Origin: JADJGC01 sp964576925
GTDB lineage: Bacteria; Zixibacteria; MSB-5A5; CAIYYT01
DNA length: 64,000 nucleotides
Direction of reading: 5' to 3'
NCBI GenBank assembly: GCA_964576925.1
Contig: CAZNWJ010000001.1
Span: 124,001 to 188,000, forward strand
Numbering within the stretch: position 1 is the first letter of the stretch; every line of letters starts with the position of its first letter. The notes beneath the pieces are model-generated. The model was not told where the DNA came from, did not search any database, and worked only from the letters and a program-made list of their open reading frames with translations. The translations under genes were made by a program, and so were the position numbers. Of the stretch, positions 7,736 through 16,494 are shown in pieces.

Positions 7736-7790
7736 GGATGCAACAAATGAGTAGGAAGCTGCGAGGGCAATCACATTTGGAGAACCGAAT

Positions 7791-7823
7791 CCCCACCCTC
7801 CGCTGACGCTCCGGGTGGGCTAC
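7791..7823 (-). repeat. Right inverted repeat of the REP/RAYT unit
   Basis: 33-bp partner of 7165-7197 with one mismatch. It ends 4 bp before the stop codon of the lipoprotein gene at 7827, so the unit was inserted just past that gene or abuts it. Confidence 0.85.
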
Positions 7824-7826
7824 CGG

Positions 7827-8927
7827 CTATTTGTTCTTTGGACGGGGATCAATGATAAAGGAATGTGCAGCCAAATATCGAAAATTTAGGTTGCCAACTC
7901 GCTTCATTTGCGCAAAGTCATAAACGATGATTGGTCCAGACGGTTTACCGAATGGAGTCTGATCGTTGGCAATGAGGCCGATCTCGCTATTGGGAAGAAA
8001 CATTAGACCCGTGGGAGCGAATTCGGGGTACGGAATCGGAAAAGTGATACTGTCGAAGTCAGCAGCCGTCAGGATGACTTCCATAGAACGTGAACCGACA
8101 TCATACTCAAAGAGTGTTCCCAAATCCGACGGGAAGTCATCGGGCCCGTAGTAGCCCAAATAGAGCCGATTGCCGACTTGCGGACGAGAGATGAAGAAAC
8201 GGTAAGGTATGTATCGCTCAAAAAGCGGAGCACCGGTTTGTGCGCTGAATACAAGAAAGTAGAAAACCTGCGGGGCAGGAAGAACCACTGCATAGATTTC
8301 CGATCCATCACGGGACAGGAGAAACCCAGCCAATTGGACAACTGCTCCATCGACCCGCGGGACGGGAATTGACCTGACAATAGTCCAATCATCGACAAAC
8401 TGATAGACGTCGATCGATGTGCCAGCTCCTGTGAATATCTCCGTGCCATCGGAGCCAAAAGTCACTTGGCGGCACGGGATATTGTTCTGAAATTCGACGG
8501 AGAGATCAGGCACCGTCAGCAGGGTTAAGCCCTGGTCGCTGCCAACCGCAAGCAATTGCCCCGAAGGGCTGAGCGATATGCCGCCATCCGGTCGCATCTC
8601 CCGCATTGCCAAAGTATCGTGAGAATCAAAGTCGGTCACGACGATGCCGAGTGGATTGCGACCTTGGAAGATGAGGTATCGAGCATCCGGCGTCAGTCGA
8701 AAAGTCACTGGTGGCTGCTCTGCCCAATAGAGGGAGTCGACGACCTCAAGTGTCTTAAGGCTGTAACGGTACGTATACTGAGCAAACGGTTGCACGATGC
8801 CGTATGACACCGTCAGGTAGTATTCGGCATCTTTCGGCGGAGTCGGGCAATTAGGGCAATCTTCGCCACAGCAGACTAGTGCGACAGTACCGCACAGCAA
8901 GAGCAGTGTCAGAAAGTACTTCCTCAC
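7827..8927 (-). CDS. Lipoprotein with a predicted beta-propeller, function unknown
   Basis: A 366-aa protein. The start is set at GTG 8927, not at an upstream TTG, because GGAGG lies 8 bases before it and the product then begins with a classical lipoprotein signal (VRKYFLTLLLLCGTVALVCC). After the Cys-rich start of the mature form (GEDCPNCPTPP), the body shows repeated strand-rich units such as DARYLIFQGRNPLGIVVTDF, SPSGQLLAVGSDQGLTLLTV and GSEIYAVVLPAP, each with a small-residue turn, as in WD40/YVTN-like propellers. No enzyme motif was seen. A strong promoter lies 190 bp upstream, leaving a long 5' leader. Confidence 0.6.
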   Translation of the reverse strand: MRKYFLTLLLLCGTVALVCCGEDCPNCPTPPKDAEYYLTVSYGIVQPFAQYTYRYSLKTLEVVDSLYWAEQPPVTFRLTPDARYLIFQGRNPLGIVVTDFDSHDTLAMREMRPDGGISLSPSGQLLAVGSDQGLTLLTVPDLSVEFQNNIPCRQVTFGSDGTEIFTGAGTSIDVYQFVDDWTIVRSIPVPRVDGAVVQLAGFLLSRDGSEIYAVVLPAPQVFYFLVFSAQTGAPLFERYIPYRFFISRPQVGNRLYLGYYGPDDFPSDLGTLFEYDVGSRSMEVILTAADFDSITFPIPYPEFAPTGLMFLPNSEIGLIANDQTPFGKPSGPIIVYDFAQMKRVGNLNFRYLAAHSFIIDPRPKNK

Positions 8928-9118
8928 ATAGATTTCCTCCTTTATGAGATGGGCAAGTGAATCTCGACGCCTGCAACCTCGAAGTTCGCATTGCGGACAT
9001 TTGTATCCACGTTCGAATTCCAAAGGGAGCGCTCTGTCACAGTTTCTGCATTCATCCTAGCCTGATGGGTCGCTCATGGCCCTTTGATAGTGCGCGTTGG
9101 GATCGATTGGCTGAATGA

Positions 9119-9147
9119 ATGTTAACGTAGCACGGAGGGGTTGTCAA
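9119..9147 (-). promoter_or_regulatory. Sigma-70-like promoter of the lipoprotein gene
   Basis: On the minus strand TTGACA (9147-9142), 17-bp spacer, TAACAT (9124-9119). The -35 box is perfect. Confidence 0.6.
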
Positions 9148-9235
9148 GACCTTTTGTCATAAAGAGATTCATTGGTTTCGTGCAGGTGGTGAGAATTCGC
9201 CGTACCAAGCTGTGGCGACACGGCCAAGGTTTTCA

Positions 9236-9264
9236 TTGCGCGCCATCACGCCGCTCCGTATACT
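9236..9264 (+). promoter_or_regulatory. Sigma-70-like promoter of the yggS run, near-leaderless
   Basis: TTGCGC (9236-9241), 17-bp spacer, TATACT (9259-9264). The expected transcription start is about 9271, only about 5 nt before the yggS ATG, and no ribosome-binding site is present. Confidence 0.55.
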
Positions 9265-9275
9265 GCTCTATTAGT

Positions 9276-9977
9276 ATGAACGGCGGCGCAAACATTGGCC
9301 GCAATTGCCGGTTGTTCCTGGAGCAACTGGAGCAAGTCGCCGGACGCTGCGGACGAAATCCGGCAGAGATTACGCCGATCGCGGTCTCCAAAACGATGTT
9401 GCTTGGCGATGCGTTGGAAGCCGTGAAAGCCGGTTTTGCGGATGTCGGCGAAAACAAGGTGCAGGAAGCCCAGGGGAAATTTGGCAATGTCGAGCGCGAC
9501 TTCACCCTGCACATGATCGGGCACCTGCAGAGCAATAAGGCGAAAGCGGCTGTCGAGTTGTTTGACACGATCCAGTCGGTTGACTCGCTCAAACTGGCGC
9601 AGGCGATCGACAAGGAAGCCGAACGGCTTGGCAAGGTGATGCCGATCTTGCTCGAGGTCAACACCAGCCGCGAGCAGCAGAAGTTCGGACTGGCGCCGGA
9701 AGAGACTTCGGATTTGTTTGACCAGGTCAGCACGCTGAAGCACCTGCGGCTGACCGGTTTGATGACGATCGCGCCGTTTGTCGATGTAGAAGCCCCAATC
9801 CGGGCCGCCTTCAGCGAATTGCGCGGCCTGTTTGAGCGGATCAGGGCCGCGCACCCCGAGGCGGGTGCGTTTACAGAGCTGTCGATGGGAATGACGGACG
9901 ACTGGGAGATAGCGGTTGCGGAAGGCGCGACGATGATCCGGATCGGGCGCGCGCTGTTTGGAGAAAGGACTTATTGA
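9276..9977 (+). CDS. yggS: YggS/PROSC-family pyridoxal phosphate homeostasis protein
   Basis: A 233-aa member of the YggS (PLPBP) family, a fold-type III PLP-binding protein that buffers free PLP rather than catalysing a known reaction. Visible signatures are IAVSKT with the PLP lysine (K39), DVGENKVQEAQGK, LHMIGHLQSNKAK, LLEVNTSREQQKFGL, LTGLMTIAP, and the C-terminal LSMGMTDDWEIAVAEGATMIRIGRALFG split over the usual phosphate-binding region. ATG 9276 is preferred over the longer 9141 frame because family homology starts there and a promoter lies immediately upstream. It leads a run with divIVA-like, punA and ileS genes. Confidence 0.92.
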   Translation: MNGGANIGRNCRLFLEQLEQVAGRCGRNPAEITPIAVSKTMLLGDALEAVKAGFADVGENKVQEAQGKFGNVERDFTLHMIGHLQSNKAKAAVELFDTIQSVDSLKLAQAIDKEAERLGKVMPILLEVNTSREQQKFGLAPEETSDLFDQVSTLKHLRLTGLMTIAPFVDVEAPIRAAFSELRGLFERIRAAHPEAGAFTELSMGMTDDWEIAVAEGATMIRIGRALFGERTY

Positions 9978-9978
9978 A

Positions 9979-10491
9979 ATGCCGATCACGCCGGTGGATC
10001 TGCGGAACGCGAAATTCGACAAGAAAATGCGCGGCTATAGTCCGCTCGACGTCGACGCCCTGATTAACGAGGCCGCGGCGGAGATCGAGCGTCTGATCAA
10101 CGTCAATAACGACCTGCAGCGGCAGGTCTTGTCGCTCGAAGACAAGCTGCGCACGTTTCAGAATCTTGAGAAATCGCTCAAGGAGACGCTGTTGACTGCG
10201 CAACAAGCCGCTGAAGAAAAGAAGAAGGCCACAGAGCGCGCGGCGGAAGTACAGATTCGTGAGACGGAAGCCGTTTGCGCTGAGATGAAGCAACAGGCGC
10301 ACAAAGAAGTCGAGACGATGAAGTTTGAGTTGGCCTCGTTGAAGATGCAGAAGGTGCGGTTCAGCGCAGAGATCAAGTCGCTTGTGGATGCACACTTGAA
10401 ATTGCTGGAAGAAAAGTCCGGTGGCGAAAACCTGGCGGAAGTTGCCTCGCAGGTTCAGAACCTCAGCACAACAATGAGCGAACCAGAATAG
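9979..10491 (+). CDS. DivIVA-domain coiled-coil protein
   Basis: A 170-aa protein. Its first 30 or so residues (MPITPVDLRNAKFDKKMRGY, then SPLDVDALINEAA) match the membrane-binding DivIVA N-terminus, with the V-D-L-R and F-x-x-x-x-R-G-Y-x-x-x-D-V-D pattern. The rest is Glu/Lys/Gln-rich coiled coil to about residue 140. DivIVA proteins sense curved membrane and recruit division or envelope factors; in Gram-negative phyla the role is less clear. ATG 9979 begins directly after the yggS stop, and GGAGAAAGGA precedes it. The upstream TTG 9958 is unlikely. Confidence 0.85.
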   Translation: MPITPVDLRNAKFDKKMRGYSPLDVDALINEAAAEIERLINVNNDLQRQVLSLEDKLRTFQNLEKSLKETLLTAQQAAEEKKKATERAAEVQIRETEAVCAEMKQQAHKEVETMKFELASLKMQKVRFSAEIKSLVDAHLKLLEEKSGGENLAEVASQVQNLSTTMSEPE

Positions 10492-10501
10492 GATTGGACC
10501 A

Positions 10502-11326
10502 ATGCAGTTGTACGATAAGATCATTGAAGCAACAAACTTCATCCGCACCAAGACCAAAGCGGAACCGCAGGTCGGGATCATTCTCGGCACGGGTCTAGGT
10601 CGGCTCGGCGAGAAGATCGAGCGCGAGACGGCGGTCGATTACCAACAGATACCACACTTCGCAGTCTCCACTGTCGAAGGGCATGCCGGTCGACTGATCT
10701 TCGGCAAGCTCAAGGGCAAGTCGGTGGTCGCCATGCAGGGACGCTTTCATTTCTATGAAGGCTACAACATGGAGCAGGTAACCTTCCCGGTGCGCGTCAT
10801 GAAACAACTCGGCATCAAAGTGTTGATCGTCTGCAACGCCGCCGGCGGCATGAATTCGCAGTTTCGCGTCGGCGAGATGGTGCTGATCACCGATCACATC
10901 AATTTCCAGGCGCAGAACCCACTGATCGGGCATAATGACGAGCGCCTGGGGCCGCGGTTCCCCGATATGTACAACTGCTACGACCGCGAACTGGTTGATT
11001 TGGCCGAACGCACGGCCATCGACCTGGGTTACCGGGTGATGCGCGGTGTGTATGCCGCTGTCACCGGGCCGAATCTTGAGACGGCGGCAGAGTACCGCAT
11101 GCTGCGCGCGATGAGCGCGGATTTGGTCGGCATGTCCACGGTGCCGGAAGTTCTCGTGGCAAGGCACCAGGGTACCAAGGTACTTGGCGTATCAATCGTC
11201 ACTGATATGGGATTGCCGGATGACTTGCATCCTTGCAGTCACGAAAAGATTCTGGCGGCGGCGAACAAGACCGAGCCGCTGATGACGGAAATGATCGCCA
11301 GCGTGGTCGAAAGGATGCAGCTTTGA
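10502..11326 (+). CDS. punA: Purine nucleoside phosphorylase (trimeric, PNP/MTAP family)
   Basis: A 274-aa PNP for phosphorolysis of guanosine and inosine. Family motifs are VGIILGTGLGRLGEKI (phosphate loop), TVEGHAGRLIFG, MQGRFHFYEGYNM, VCNAAGGMN, LITDHINF, and the base-recognition region GPNLETAAEYRML with GMSTVPEVLVARH (E and M of the active site). Its length is typical for the trimeric class. Its TGA overlaps the TTG start of ileS by three bases, so the two are translationally coupled. Confidence 0.95.
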   Translation: MQLYDKIIEATNFIRTKTKAEPQVGIILGTGLGRLGEKIERETAVDYQQIPHFAVSTVEGHAGRLIFGKLKGKSVVAMQGRFHFYEGYNMEQVTFPVRVMKQLGIKVLIVCNAAGGMNSQFRVGEMVLITDHINFQAQNPLIGHNDERLGPRFPDMYNCYDRELVDLAERTAIDLGYRVMRGVYAAVTGPNLETAAEYRMLRAMSADLVGMSTVPEVLVARHQGTKVLGVSIVTDMGLPDDLHPCSHEKILAAANKTEPLMTEMIASVVERMQL

Positions 11327-14300
11327 AGTTTGACGAACTGAAGTCGAACCTCTCGTTGGCCAAGCTCGAGGAGGAGATCCTCAAGTATTGGGAAGAAAAC
11401 GACACCTTCCATGCCGGCGTGCGCCTGCATCAGAATGCCCCGCGATTTACTTTCTACGAGGGTCCGCCGACGGCGAACGGCCGCCCCGGTATTCATCACG
11501 TCATCGCGCGCACCACGAAGGACATGGTGTGCCGTTACAAGCAGATGCGCGGCTATCTCGTCGAGCGCAAGGGCGGCTGGGACACGCACGGCTTGCCGGT
11601 CGAAATCGAAGTCGAGAAGCAGCTGGGTTTGAAGTCCAAAGCCGAAGTCGAAAAATACGGGGTCGCTGAATTCAACAAGATGTGCCGCGAGTCGGTGTTC
11701 AAGTACGTCAACGACTGGAACGCGATCACGCGCCGGATCGGCTATTGGGTCGATCTCGACAAGCCCTATATCACCTGCGAGAACTATTACATCGAATCGG
11801 TGTGGTGGATTCTGGCGCAGCTTTACAATCGCGGGCTGATGTACAAAGGCCACAAGATTCTGCCATACTGCCCTCGCTGCGGGACGGGGCTCTCATCGCA
11901 CGAGGTCGCACAGGGCTACGAGGATGTAAAAGATCCTTCGATCTTTGTGCGTGCGGAATTGGTTGACGAGCCGGGCACGAAATTCCTTGTCTGGACAACG
12001 ACGCCCTGGACGTTGATTTCCAACGTGGCGTTGGCCGTGTCGCCGGATGCCGACTATGTCAAAGTCAAACACGGCGACGAGAAGCTGATTTTGGCCGAAG
12101 CGCTGGTTGAGAAAGTTCTCGGCGGCCATGAAGTCGAGATTCTCGAGCGCTTCAAGGGCGCGACGCTGGAACGAAAGCAGTATAAGCCGTTCTTCCCGTA
12201 TTTTGCCGGGAAGTACGATGCGATCTACTATGTCACGCTCGCCGATTTTGTTACGCTGGAGGATGGCACGGGAATCGTGCACATGGCGCCGGCGTTTGGC
12301 GCAGATGACTATGCCATCGGCGTGAAATACGGTTTGCCGGTGATCCAGGCGGTTGAACCGGACGGGACTTTCCCCGCGGTCGTCATCGACTATGCCGGCA
12401 AGTTCATCAAAGATGCCGATCCACAGATCATCAAAGACCTGGACAAGCGCGGCATTCTTTACAAGAAAGAGATTTACGAGCACTCTTACCCCTTTTGCTG
12501 GCGCTGTCATTCGCCGTTGATCTACTACGCCCGCAAATCGTGGTACATCAAGACCTCGGAGCACAAAGACCGTCTGCAGGCCCGCAACAGCGAGATTAAT
12601 TGGGTGCCGCCGGAGATGGGAACCGGCCGCATGGGCGAGTGGCTAGCGAATAACGTCGACTGGGCGCTGTCGCGTGAGCGCTTCTGGGGCACGCCGCTGA
12701 ATCTCTGGGTCTGCCAGTCGTGCGAGAAAGTCACCGCGGTCGACTCCGTGGCCATGCTTCGCAAGCTGGCGACCAACGCGCCGCAAGATCTTGATCTGCA
12801 CAAGCCGCACGTGGACAATCTCGAAGTGAAATGCGAGTGCGGCGGCCGCATGGTGCGCGAGCCGGAAGTCATCGATGTCTGGTTTGATTCCGGCGCAATG
12901 CCCTATGCCCAGTGGCACTATCCCTTCGAGAACAAGGAAGTCTTCGAGCGGAATTTTCCGGCGGACTTCATCTCAGAGGCCACCGACCAGACGCGCGGTT
13001 GGTTCTATTCGCTGTTGGCAATCAGCACGTTGCTCTTCGACAAGCCTGCTTATAAGAATGTCGCCGTGATGGGCTTCATTCTCGACAAGAAGGGCAAGAA
13101 GATGTCGAAGCATCTGAAGAACACGACGGATCCGTTTGACATTGTCGCCAAGTATGGCGCGGATGCCCTGCGCTGGTACTTATTGACGGTGAGCCCGCAA
13201 CACCAGGTAACGCGCTTCGACATCGAAGGCGTCGCCGAAACGGAACGGAAGTTCTTTGACACGTTGAAGAACACTTATGCCTTCTTCGCGATCTACGCCA
13301 ACATCGACGAGTTGAAAGAGCGCGCGCAGAGAGAGGCTGGCGGAAACCTGCGCCGGTTCCTTGAGTCGAAGGCAGGTGCGCCGGTAGAAATCGACCTTTG
13401 GCTGCAGTCGCGGCTGGAGACGGTCAAGAAGTTAGTAACCGAGGCGCTGGACGCGTACGATTTGACGCGCGCCTGCCGGGCGATTGAAGAATTCGTCATG
13501 GACGAACTCTCCAACTGGTATGTGCGACGCTGCCGCAGACGGTACTGGGCATCGGGAGACACGCCGGACAAGTTTCGCGCGTACCTTGAACTCTATAGTG
13601 CTCTGGTTGATGTCTGTCTCTTGTCTGCTCCGACGGCGCCGTTTCTAAGCGAGCGGCTCTATCGCGAGCTGGGAGACGGCACATCGGTTCATCACCAAGC
13701 GTGGCCGAAGTTCGAAGAAACACGAATCAACCCGGCTCTGGAAGAACGTATGGAAGCGGCGATCAAACTGGTATCGTTGGGACGCGCAGCGCGCAACAGC
13801 GTCCAGATCAAGGTGCGCCAACCGCTGCAGGAGATGAAAGTCAAGCTTCCAGCCGGTATTGAAGAGAACAATGTCGAGCCGTTGACGTCCGTGATAGCCG
13901 AAGAGATCAATGTCAGGAAAGTGACATTTCTCAAGGACACGACCGAGGTGGCGGAATACAAGTTGTTGCCGAATTTCAAGGAACTGGGCCCCAAGGTCGG
14001 CGGGGCGATCAAGGCTGTGCAGGCAGCGCTGGCGCAGCTAACGGAAGCGGATATCAGAAAATTCCTCGCGCTCAAGGAGCTGAAGCTAACGGCAGACAGC
14101 CGTGTGTTTTCGTTCTCCGGCGATGAGATTCAGGTGCGTTTGACTGGTAAGGGTGGCTTCGCCGTAGCTGCCGACGGCGGCTACACGGTTGCATTGACGA
14201 CCGAATTGACCGAAGAACTCCGCGACGAAGGTTTCGCGCGCGAGTTGGTCAACAAGATCCAGAATATGCGCAAGGATGCCGACTTCAATGTCACCGACAC

Positions 14301-14475
14301 GATTGCGGTTACGATTGCCGGCACGCCGCGGGTCACCGCCGCAGCGCAGAAACATCTGGATTACATCAAACAAGAGACGCTGGCGACCGATATCACATAC
14401 GGTGAGCCCAAGGACGGCATAATTCGCGAATGGGATATTAACGGCGAGCCGGCCAAGTTGGCGATTCAGCGATAG
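11323..14475 (+). CDS. ileS: Isoleucyl-tRNA synthetase, type 2 (eukaryote-like)
   Basis: A 1050-aa class I synthetase that charges tRNA-Ile. The HIGH-equivalent segment is in FYEGPPTANGRPGIHHV, and the KMSKS loop reads KKMSKHLKN. The editing domain contains FLVWTTTPWTLISNVALAV and a GTGIVHMAPAFG loop. The PGIHH and KMSKH forms and the long C-terminus are those of IleS2, the class that is naturally tolerant to mupirocin (family knowledge). The start is set at TTG 11323 because AAGGA lies 7 bases upstream and this TTG shares bases with the punA stop. The 30 extra N-terminal residues of the longer frame are unlike IleS. Confidence 0.96.
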   Translation: MKFDELKSNLSLAKLEEEILKYWEENDTFHAGVRLHQNAPRFTFYEGPPTANGRPGIHHVIARTTKDMVCRYKQMRGYLVERKGGWDTHGLPVEIEVEKQLGLKSKAEVEKYGVAEFNKMCRESVFKYVNDWNAITRRIGYWVDLDKPYITCENYYIESVWWILAQLYNRGLMYKGHKILPYCPRCGTGLSSHEVAQGYEDVKDPSIFVRAELVDEPGTKFLVWTTTPWTLISNVALAVSPDADYVKVKHGDEKLILAEALVEKVLGGHEVEILERFKGATLERKQYKPFFPYFAGKYDAIYYVTLADFVTLEDGTGIVHMAPAFGADDYAIGVKYGLPVIQAVEPDGTFPAVVIDYAGKFIKDADPQIIKDLDKRGILYKKEIYEHSYPFCWRCHSPLIYYARKSWYIKTSEHKDRLQARNSEINWVPPEMGTGRMGEWLANNVDWALSRERFWGTPLNLWVCQSCEKVTAVDSVAMLRKLATNAPQDLDLHKPHVDNLEVKCECGGRMVREPEVIDVWFDSGAMPYAQWHYPFENKEVFERNFPADFISEATDQTRGWFYSLLAISTLLFDKPAYKNVAVMGFILDKKGKKMSKHLKNTTDPFDIVAKYGADALRWYLLTVSPQHQVTRFDIEGVAETERKFFDTLKNTYAFFAIYANIDELKERAQREAGGNLRRFLESKAGAPVEIDLWLQSRLETVKKLVTEALDAYDLTRACRAIEEFVMDELSNWYVRRCRRRYWASGDTPDKFRAYLELYSALVDVCLLSAPTAPFLSERLYRELGDGTSVHHQAWPKFEETRINPALEERMEAAIKLVSLGRAARNSVQIKVRQPLQEMKVKLPAGIEENNVEPLTSVIAEEINVRKVTFLKDTTEVAEYKLLPNFKELGPKVGGAIKAVQAALAQLTEADIRKFLALKELKLTADSRVFSFSGDEIQVRLTGKGGFAVAADGGYTVALTTELTEELRDEGFARELVNKIQNMRKDADFNVTDTIAVTIAGTPRVTAAAQKHLDYIKQETLATDITYGEPKDGIIREWDINGEPAKLAIQR

Positions 14476-14557
14476 AATTCTATTGTTGAATCCTGTCACA
14501 GGCGATTTCTTTCGCAGATGGTACGAGAACGGAAGGCTCTCAGTCGGAAACTGAACG

Positions 14558-14956
14558 ATGCGTAAACGAGACCTGGAGAAATTCGAGAAACAACTGCTTG
14601 CCCGCCGGGAGGAGTTGGTCAAGGACATGGAGAATTTCAAGGACACGTCGCTCAGCACTACCACCAAGGATGCGACCGGCGACCACTCCAGCTACTCGTT
14701 CCATATGGCTGACCAGGGCACCGATGCCGAAGAGCGGGAGAAGGCTTTTATGCTGGCTTCGAAGACCGGCAGGCTGCTCTACCATATTGACGAAGCCCTG
14801 CGGCGAATCAAAGACAACACCTACGGCAAATGCATAAAGTGCGGTAAGCAGATTTCGGTCGCCCGATTGCAGGCCGTGCCGCACGCGCGATACTGCATCG
14901 ACTGCAAGTCGCGTGAAGAAGAAGAAAAAGCTGCGAAGATTATTCCGCGCCAATAA
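14558..14956 (+). CDS. DksA/TraR-family zinc-finger protein
   Basis: A 132-aa protein with a long helical N-terminal hairpin (about 1-85, Lys/Glu-rich), the ADQGTDAEEREKAF region, and a C-terminal C4 zinc finger CIKCG...CIDC (about residues 91-116). DksA-family proteins enter the RNA polymerase secondary channel and modulate initiation with ppGpp; others of this shape are uncharacterised paralogues. The tip acidic pair of true DksA is not clearly conserved, so no dksA symbol is given. It lies between ileS and lspA on the same strand. Confidence 0.88.
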   Translation: MRKRDLEKFEKQLLARREELVKDMENFKDTSLSTTTKDATGDHSSYSFHMADQGTDAEEREKAFMLASKTGRLLYHIDEALRRIKDNTYGKCIKCGKQISVARLQAVPHARYCIDCKSREEEEKAAKIIPRQ

Positions 14957-14960
14957 CTCG

Positions 14961-15554
14961 ATGCCACTTCCCGAATCTCTGCGCTGGTCACCGGCAAATC
15001 GCTACCTGCTGCTATTGTCATCGATTTCGGGCTTGGTTTACCTGCTCGACCAGTTCACCAAAGAGGCCGCGCTTAAGTTCCTTAGTCCCGTGTCACACAC
15101 GCCGATTTTCGGCGACCTCCTGCGGTTTACGTTGGTATTTAACGAAGGCGGCGCGTTTTCGACGCGATTAGGTTCAGCCTACTTCTATACGTTTGCCTCG
15201 GTACTGGTCATGATCATAGTGGTCATTGTACTATACCGTGACGCTGGCAAAAACCGCATACTGGATACCGCCCTCGCGCTGGTTCTCGGCGGGGCCCTGG
15301 GGAATCTGACCGACCGTTTGCGCTTTGGCGCCGTGGTTGATTTCATAGACTTTGACTTTCCTGATATTGCATTGGCTCCGGGCAAGCTTCTCTTCTTCGA
15401 CTTTCCGGGCTACTCGCTCGACCGCTGGCCGGTATTCAACATCGCGGACTCAGCCGTGTCGGTCGGCATGGTTCTCCTGGTGATTGCCCTGCTGGTCGAT
15501 TCGCGAAAAAGGCAGTGTGTCGTTAATCCAGTTGACAATTCCACGACTGCCTGA
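14961..15554 (+). CDS. lspA: Lipoprotein signal peptidase (SPase II)
   Basis: A 197-aa inner-membrane aspartyl protease that removes lipoprotein signal peptides. It has four hydrophobic segments and the family boxes LDQFTKEA, VFNEGGAFS, GALGNLTDRLRFGAVVDFI (first catalytic Asp) and FNIADSAVSVG (second catalytic Asp). An insertion of about 15 residues (LAPGKLLFFDFPGYS) sits between the two Asp motifs. ATG 14961 begins 4 bp after the dksA-like stop; GTG 14913, inside that gene, is an alternative. The 3' end overlaps the next gene. The several lipoproteins in this window would be substrates. Confidence 0.95.
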   Translation: MPLPESLRWSPANRYLLLLSSISGLVYLLDQFTKEAALKFLSPVSHTPIFGDLLRFTLVFNEGGAFSTRLGSAYFYTFASVLVMIIVVIVLYRDAGKNRILDTALALVLGGALGNLTDRLRFGAVVDFIDFDFPDIALAPGKLLFFDFPGYSLDRWPVFNIADSAVSVGMVLLVIALLVDSRKRQCVVNPVDNSTTA

Positions 15555-16482
15555 GTCACAGCGACTCGATCTCTACCTGGCACAAGCGAACCTCGGGTTG
15601 TCGCGCAGCCGGATCAAGCGGCTGTTCGGCGAAAAGCGTGTGACGATGAACGGGCAATGGGTGCGGGTATCGTTTCAGGTGAGCGGCGGCGAGAAGATCG
15701 AAATCGATGTTCCCGATGAAAAACGCATTGCGTTCGCCGCCGAGGAAATCGACCTCGAAATCGTCTATGAAGATGACGTTCTGGCCGTCGTCAATAAGCC
15801 GGCCGGATTGGTAACGCACCCGGCGCCCGGCAACGAATCCGGCACTCTCGCCAACGCTCTCCTGCATCACTTCACAGATCTTTCAACGGGCTACGCCAAA
15901 GGCTTTCCGGGACTAGTGCACCGGTTGGACAAGAATACCAGCGGCCTGATGGTTGTCGCCAAGAGCGATACCGTCCAGCGTGATCTGGCACAACAACTGA
16001 TGAAGCGATCTCTGCGACGGGAGTATTGGGCACTAATCTGGGGCAAGTTCAAAGAGCCCGCGGGACGAATTGATCTGGCGATTGGGCGGTCTCGGACTGA
16101 TCGCAGAATAATGACCTCAGGAAGTCCCAAGCCACGCGAAGCCGTCACGCACTACGAGACAATCGAGGAGTTCTTGATCTTTAGCTTGCTTAAAATCCAT
16201 CTGGAGACCGGCCGCACCCACCAGATCCGCACGCACCTCAAGGAATCGGGGCACCCGGTTCTGGGCGATCCCGAATATGGCGGACGGGAGAACCGGCTAT
16301 CAGGAATCGAGGCGAGGCACCGCGCCTTCGTGGGCAAGCTTCTGGAACTGACTGGGCGCCAAATGTTGCACGCCAAGCGGCTAAAGTTCGTCCATCCGGT
16401 CACCGGAAAATCGGTTGACTTCGAAGTCGATTTACCGGATGATTTTAAGCAAGTACTGGACTACGTGCGTCAGTATCGGTAG
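15517..16482 (+). CDS. RluA/RluD-family pseudouridine synthase
   Basis: A 321-aa RNA pseudouridine synthase. An N-terminal S4 domain (about 10-65, QRLDLYLAQANLGLSRSRIK) is followed by the catalytic domain with HRLDKNTSG (nucleophilic Asp), VVNKPAGLVTHPAPGN, and the C-terminal GRTHQIRTHL and HAKRLKFVHPVTG boxes. The RluD class modifies 23S rRNA helix 69. GTG 15517 is chosen (AAAGG 4 bases upstream); it lies inside the end of lspA, overlapping 38 bp. The target RNA cannot be told from sequence alone. Confidence 0.93.
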   Translation: MSLIQLTIPRLPESQRLDLYLAQANLGLSRSRIKRLFGEKRVTMNGQWVRVSFQVSGGEKIEIDVPDEKRIAFAAEEIDLEIVYEDDVLAVVNKPAGLVTHPAPGNESGTLANALLHHFTDLSTGYAKGFPGLVHRLDKNTSGLMVVAKSDTVQRDLAQQLMKRSLRREYWALIWGKFKEPAGRIDLAIGRSRTDRRIMTSGSPKPREAVTHYETIEEFLIFSLLKIHLETGRTHQIRTHLKESGHPVLGDPEYGGRENRLSGIEARHRAFVGKLLELTGRQMLHAKRLKFVHPVTGKSVDFEVDLPDDFKQVLDYVRQYR

Positions 16483-16494
16483 GAAAGGAAGACT

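Larger units (their letters stand above)
7165..7823. mobile_element. REP-type inverted repeats framing a RAYT gene
   Basis: A 659-bp unit: two 33-bp inverted repeats with one mismatch (7165-7197 and 7791-7823) frame a single Y1-transposase-like gene with only 4 bp and 55 bp of spare sequence. This is the REP/RAYT arrangement known from many genomes. Each repeat has CCCACCC / GGGTGGG arms that can form its own hairpin. Confidence 0.8.
8928..9275. other. Divergent intergenic region with two back-to-back promoters
   Basis: 348 bp between the minus-strand lipoprotein gene and plus-strand yggS. It holds one sigma-70-like promoter for each direction (annotated separately) and a leader of about 185 nt for the lipoprotein gene. 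No RNA gene is recognised. Short open frames in the leader lack support as genes. Confidence 0.5.

Noticed and set aside
8960..9056. A CxxC...CxxC frame upstream of the lipoprotein (RNCDRALPLEFERGYKCPQC) looking like a zinc ribbon
   Set aside because: It has no ATG or GTG after its TAG; the only start is a TTG within it. The lipoprotein has a better GTG with its own Shine-Dalgarno site and signal peptide. It may be chance or a relic, so it is not annotated.
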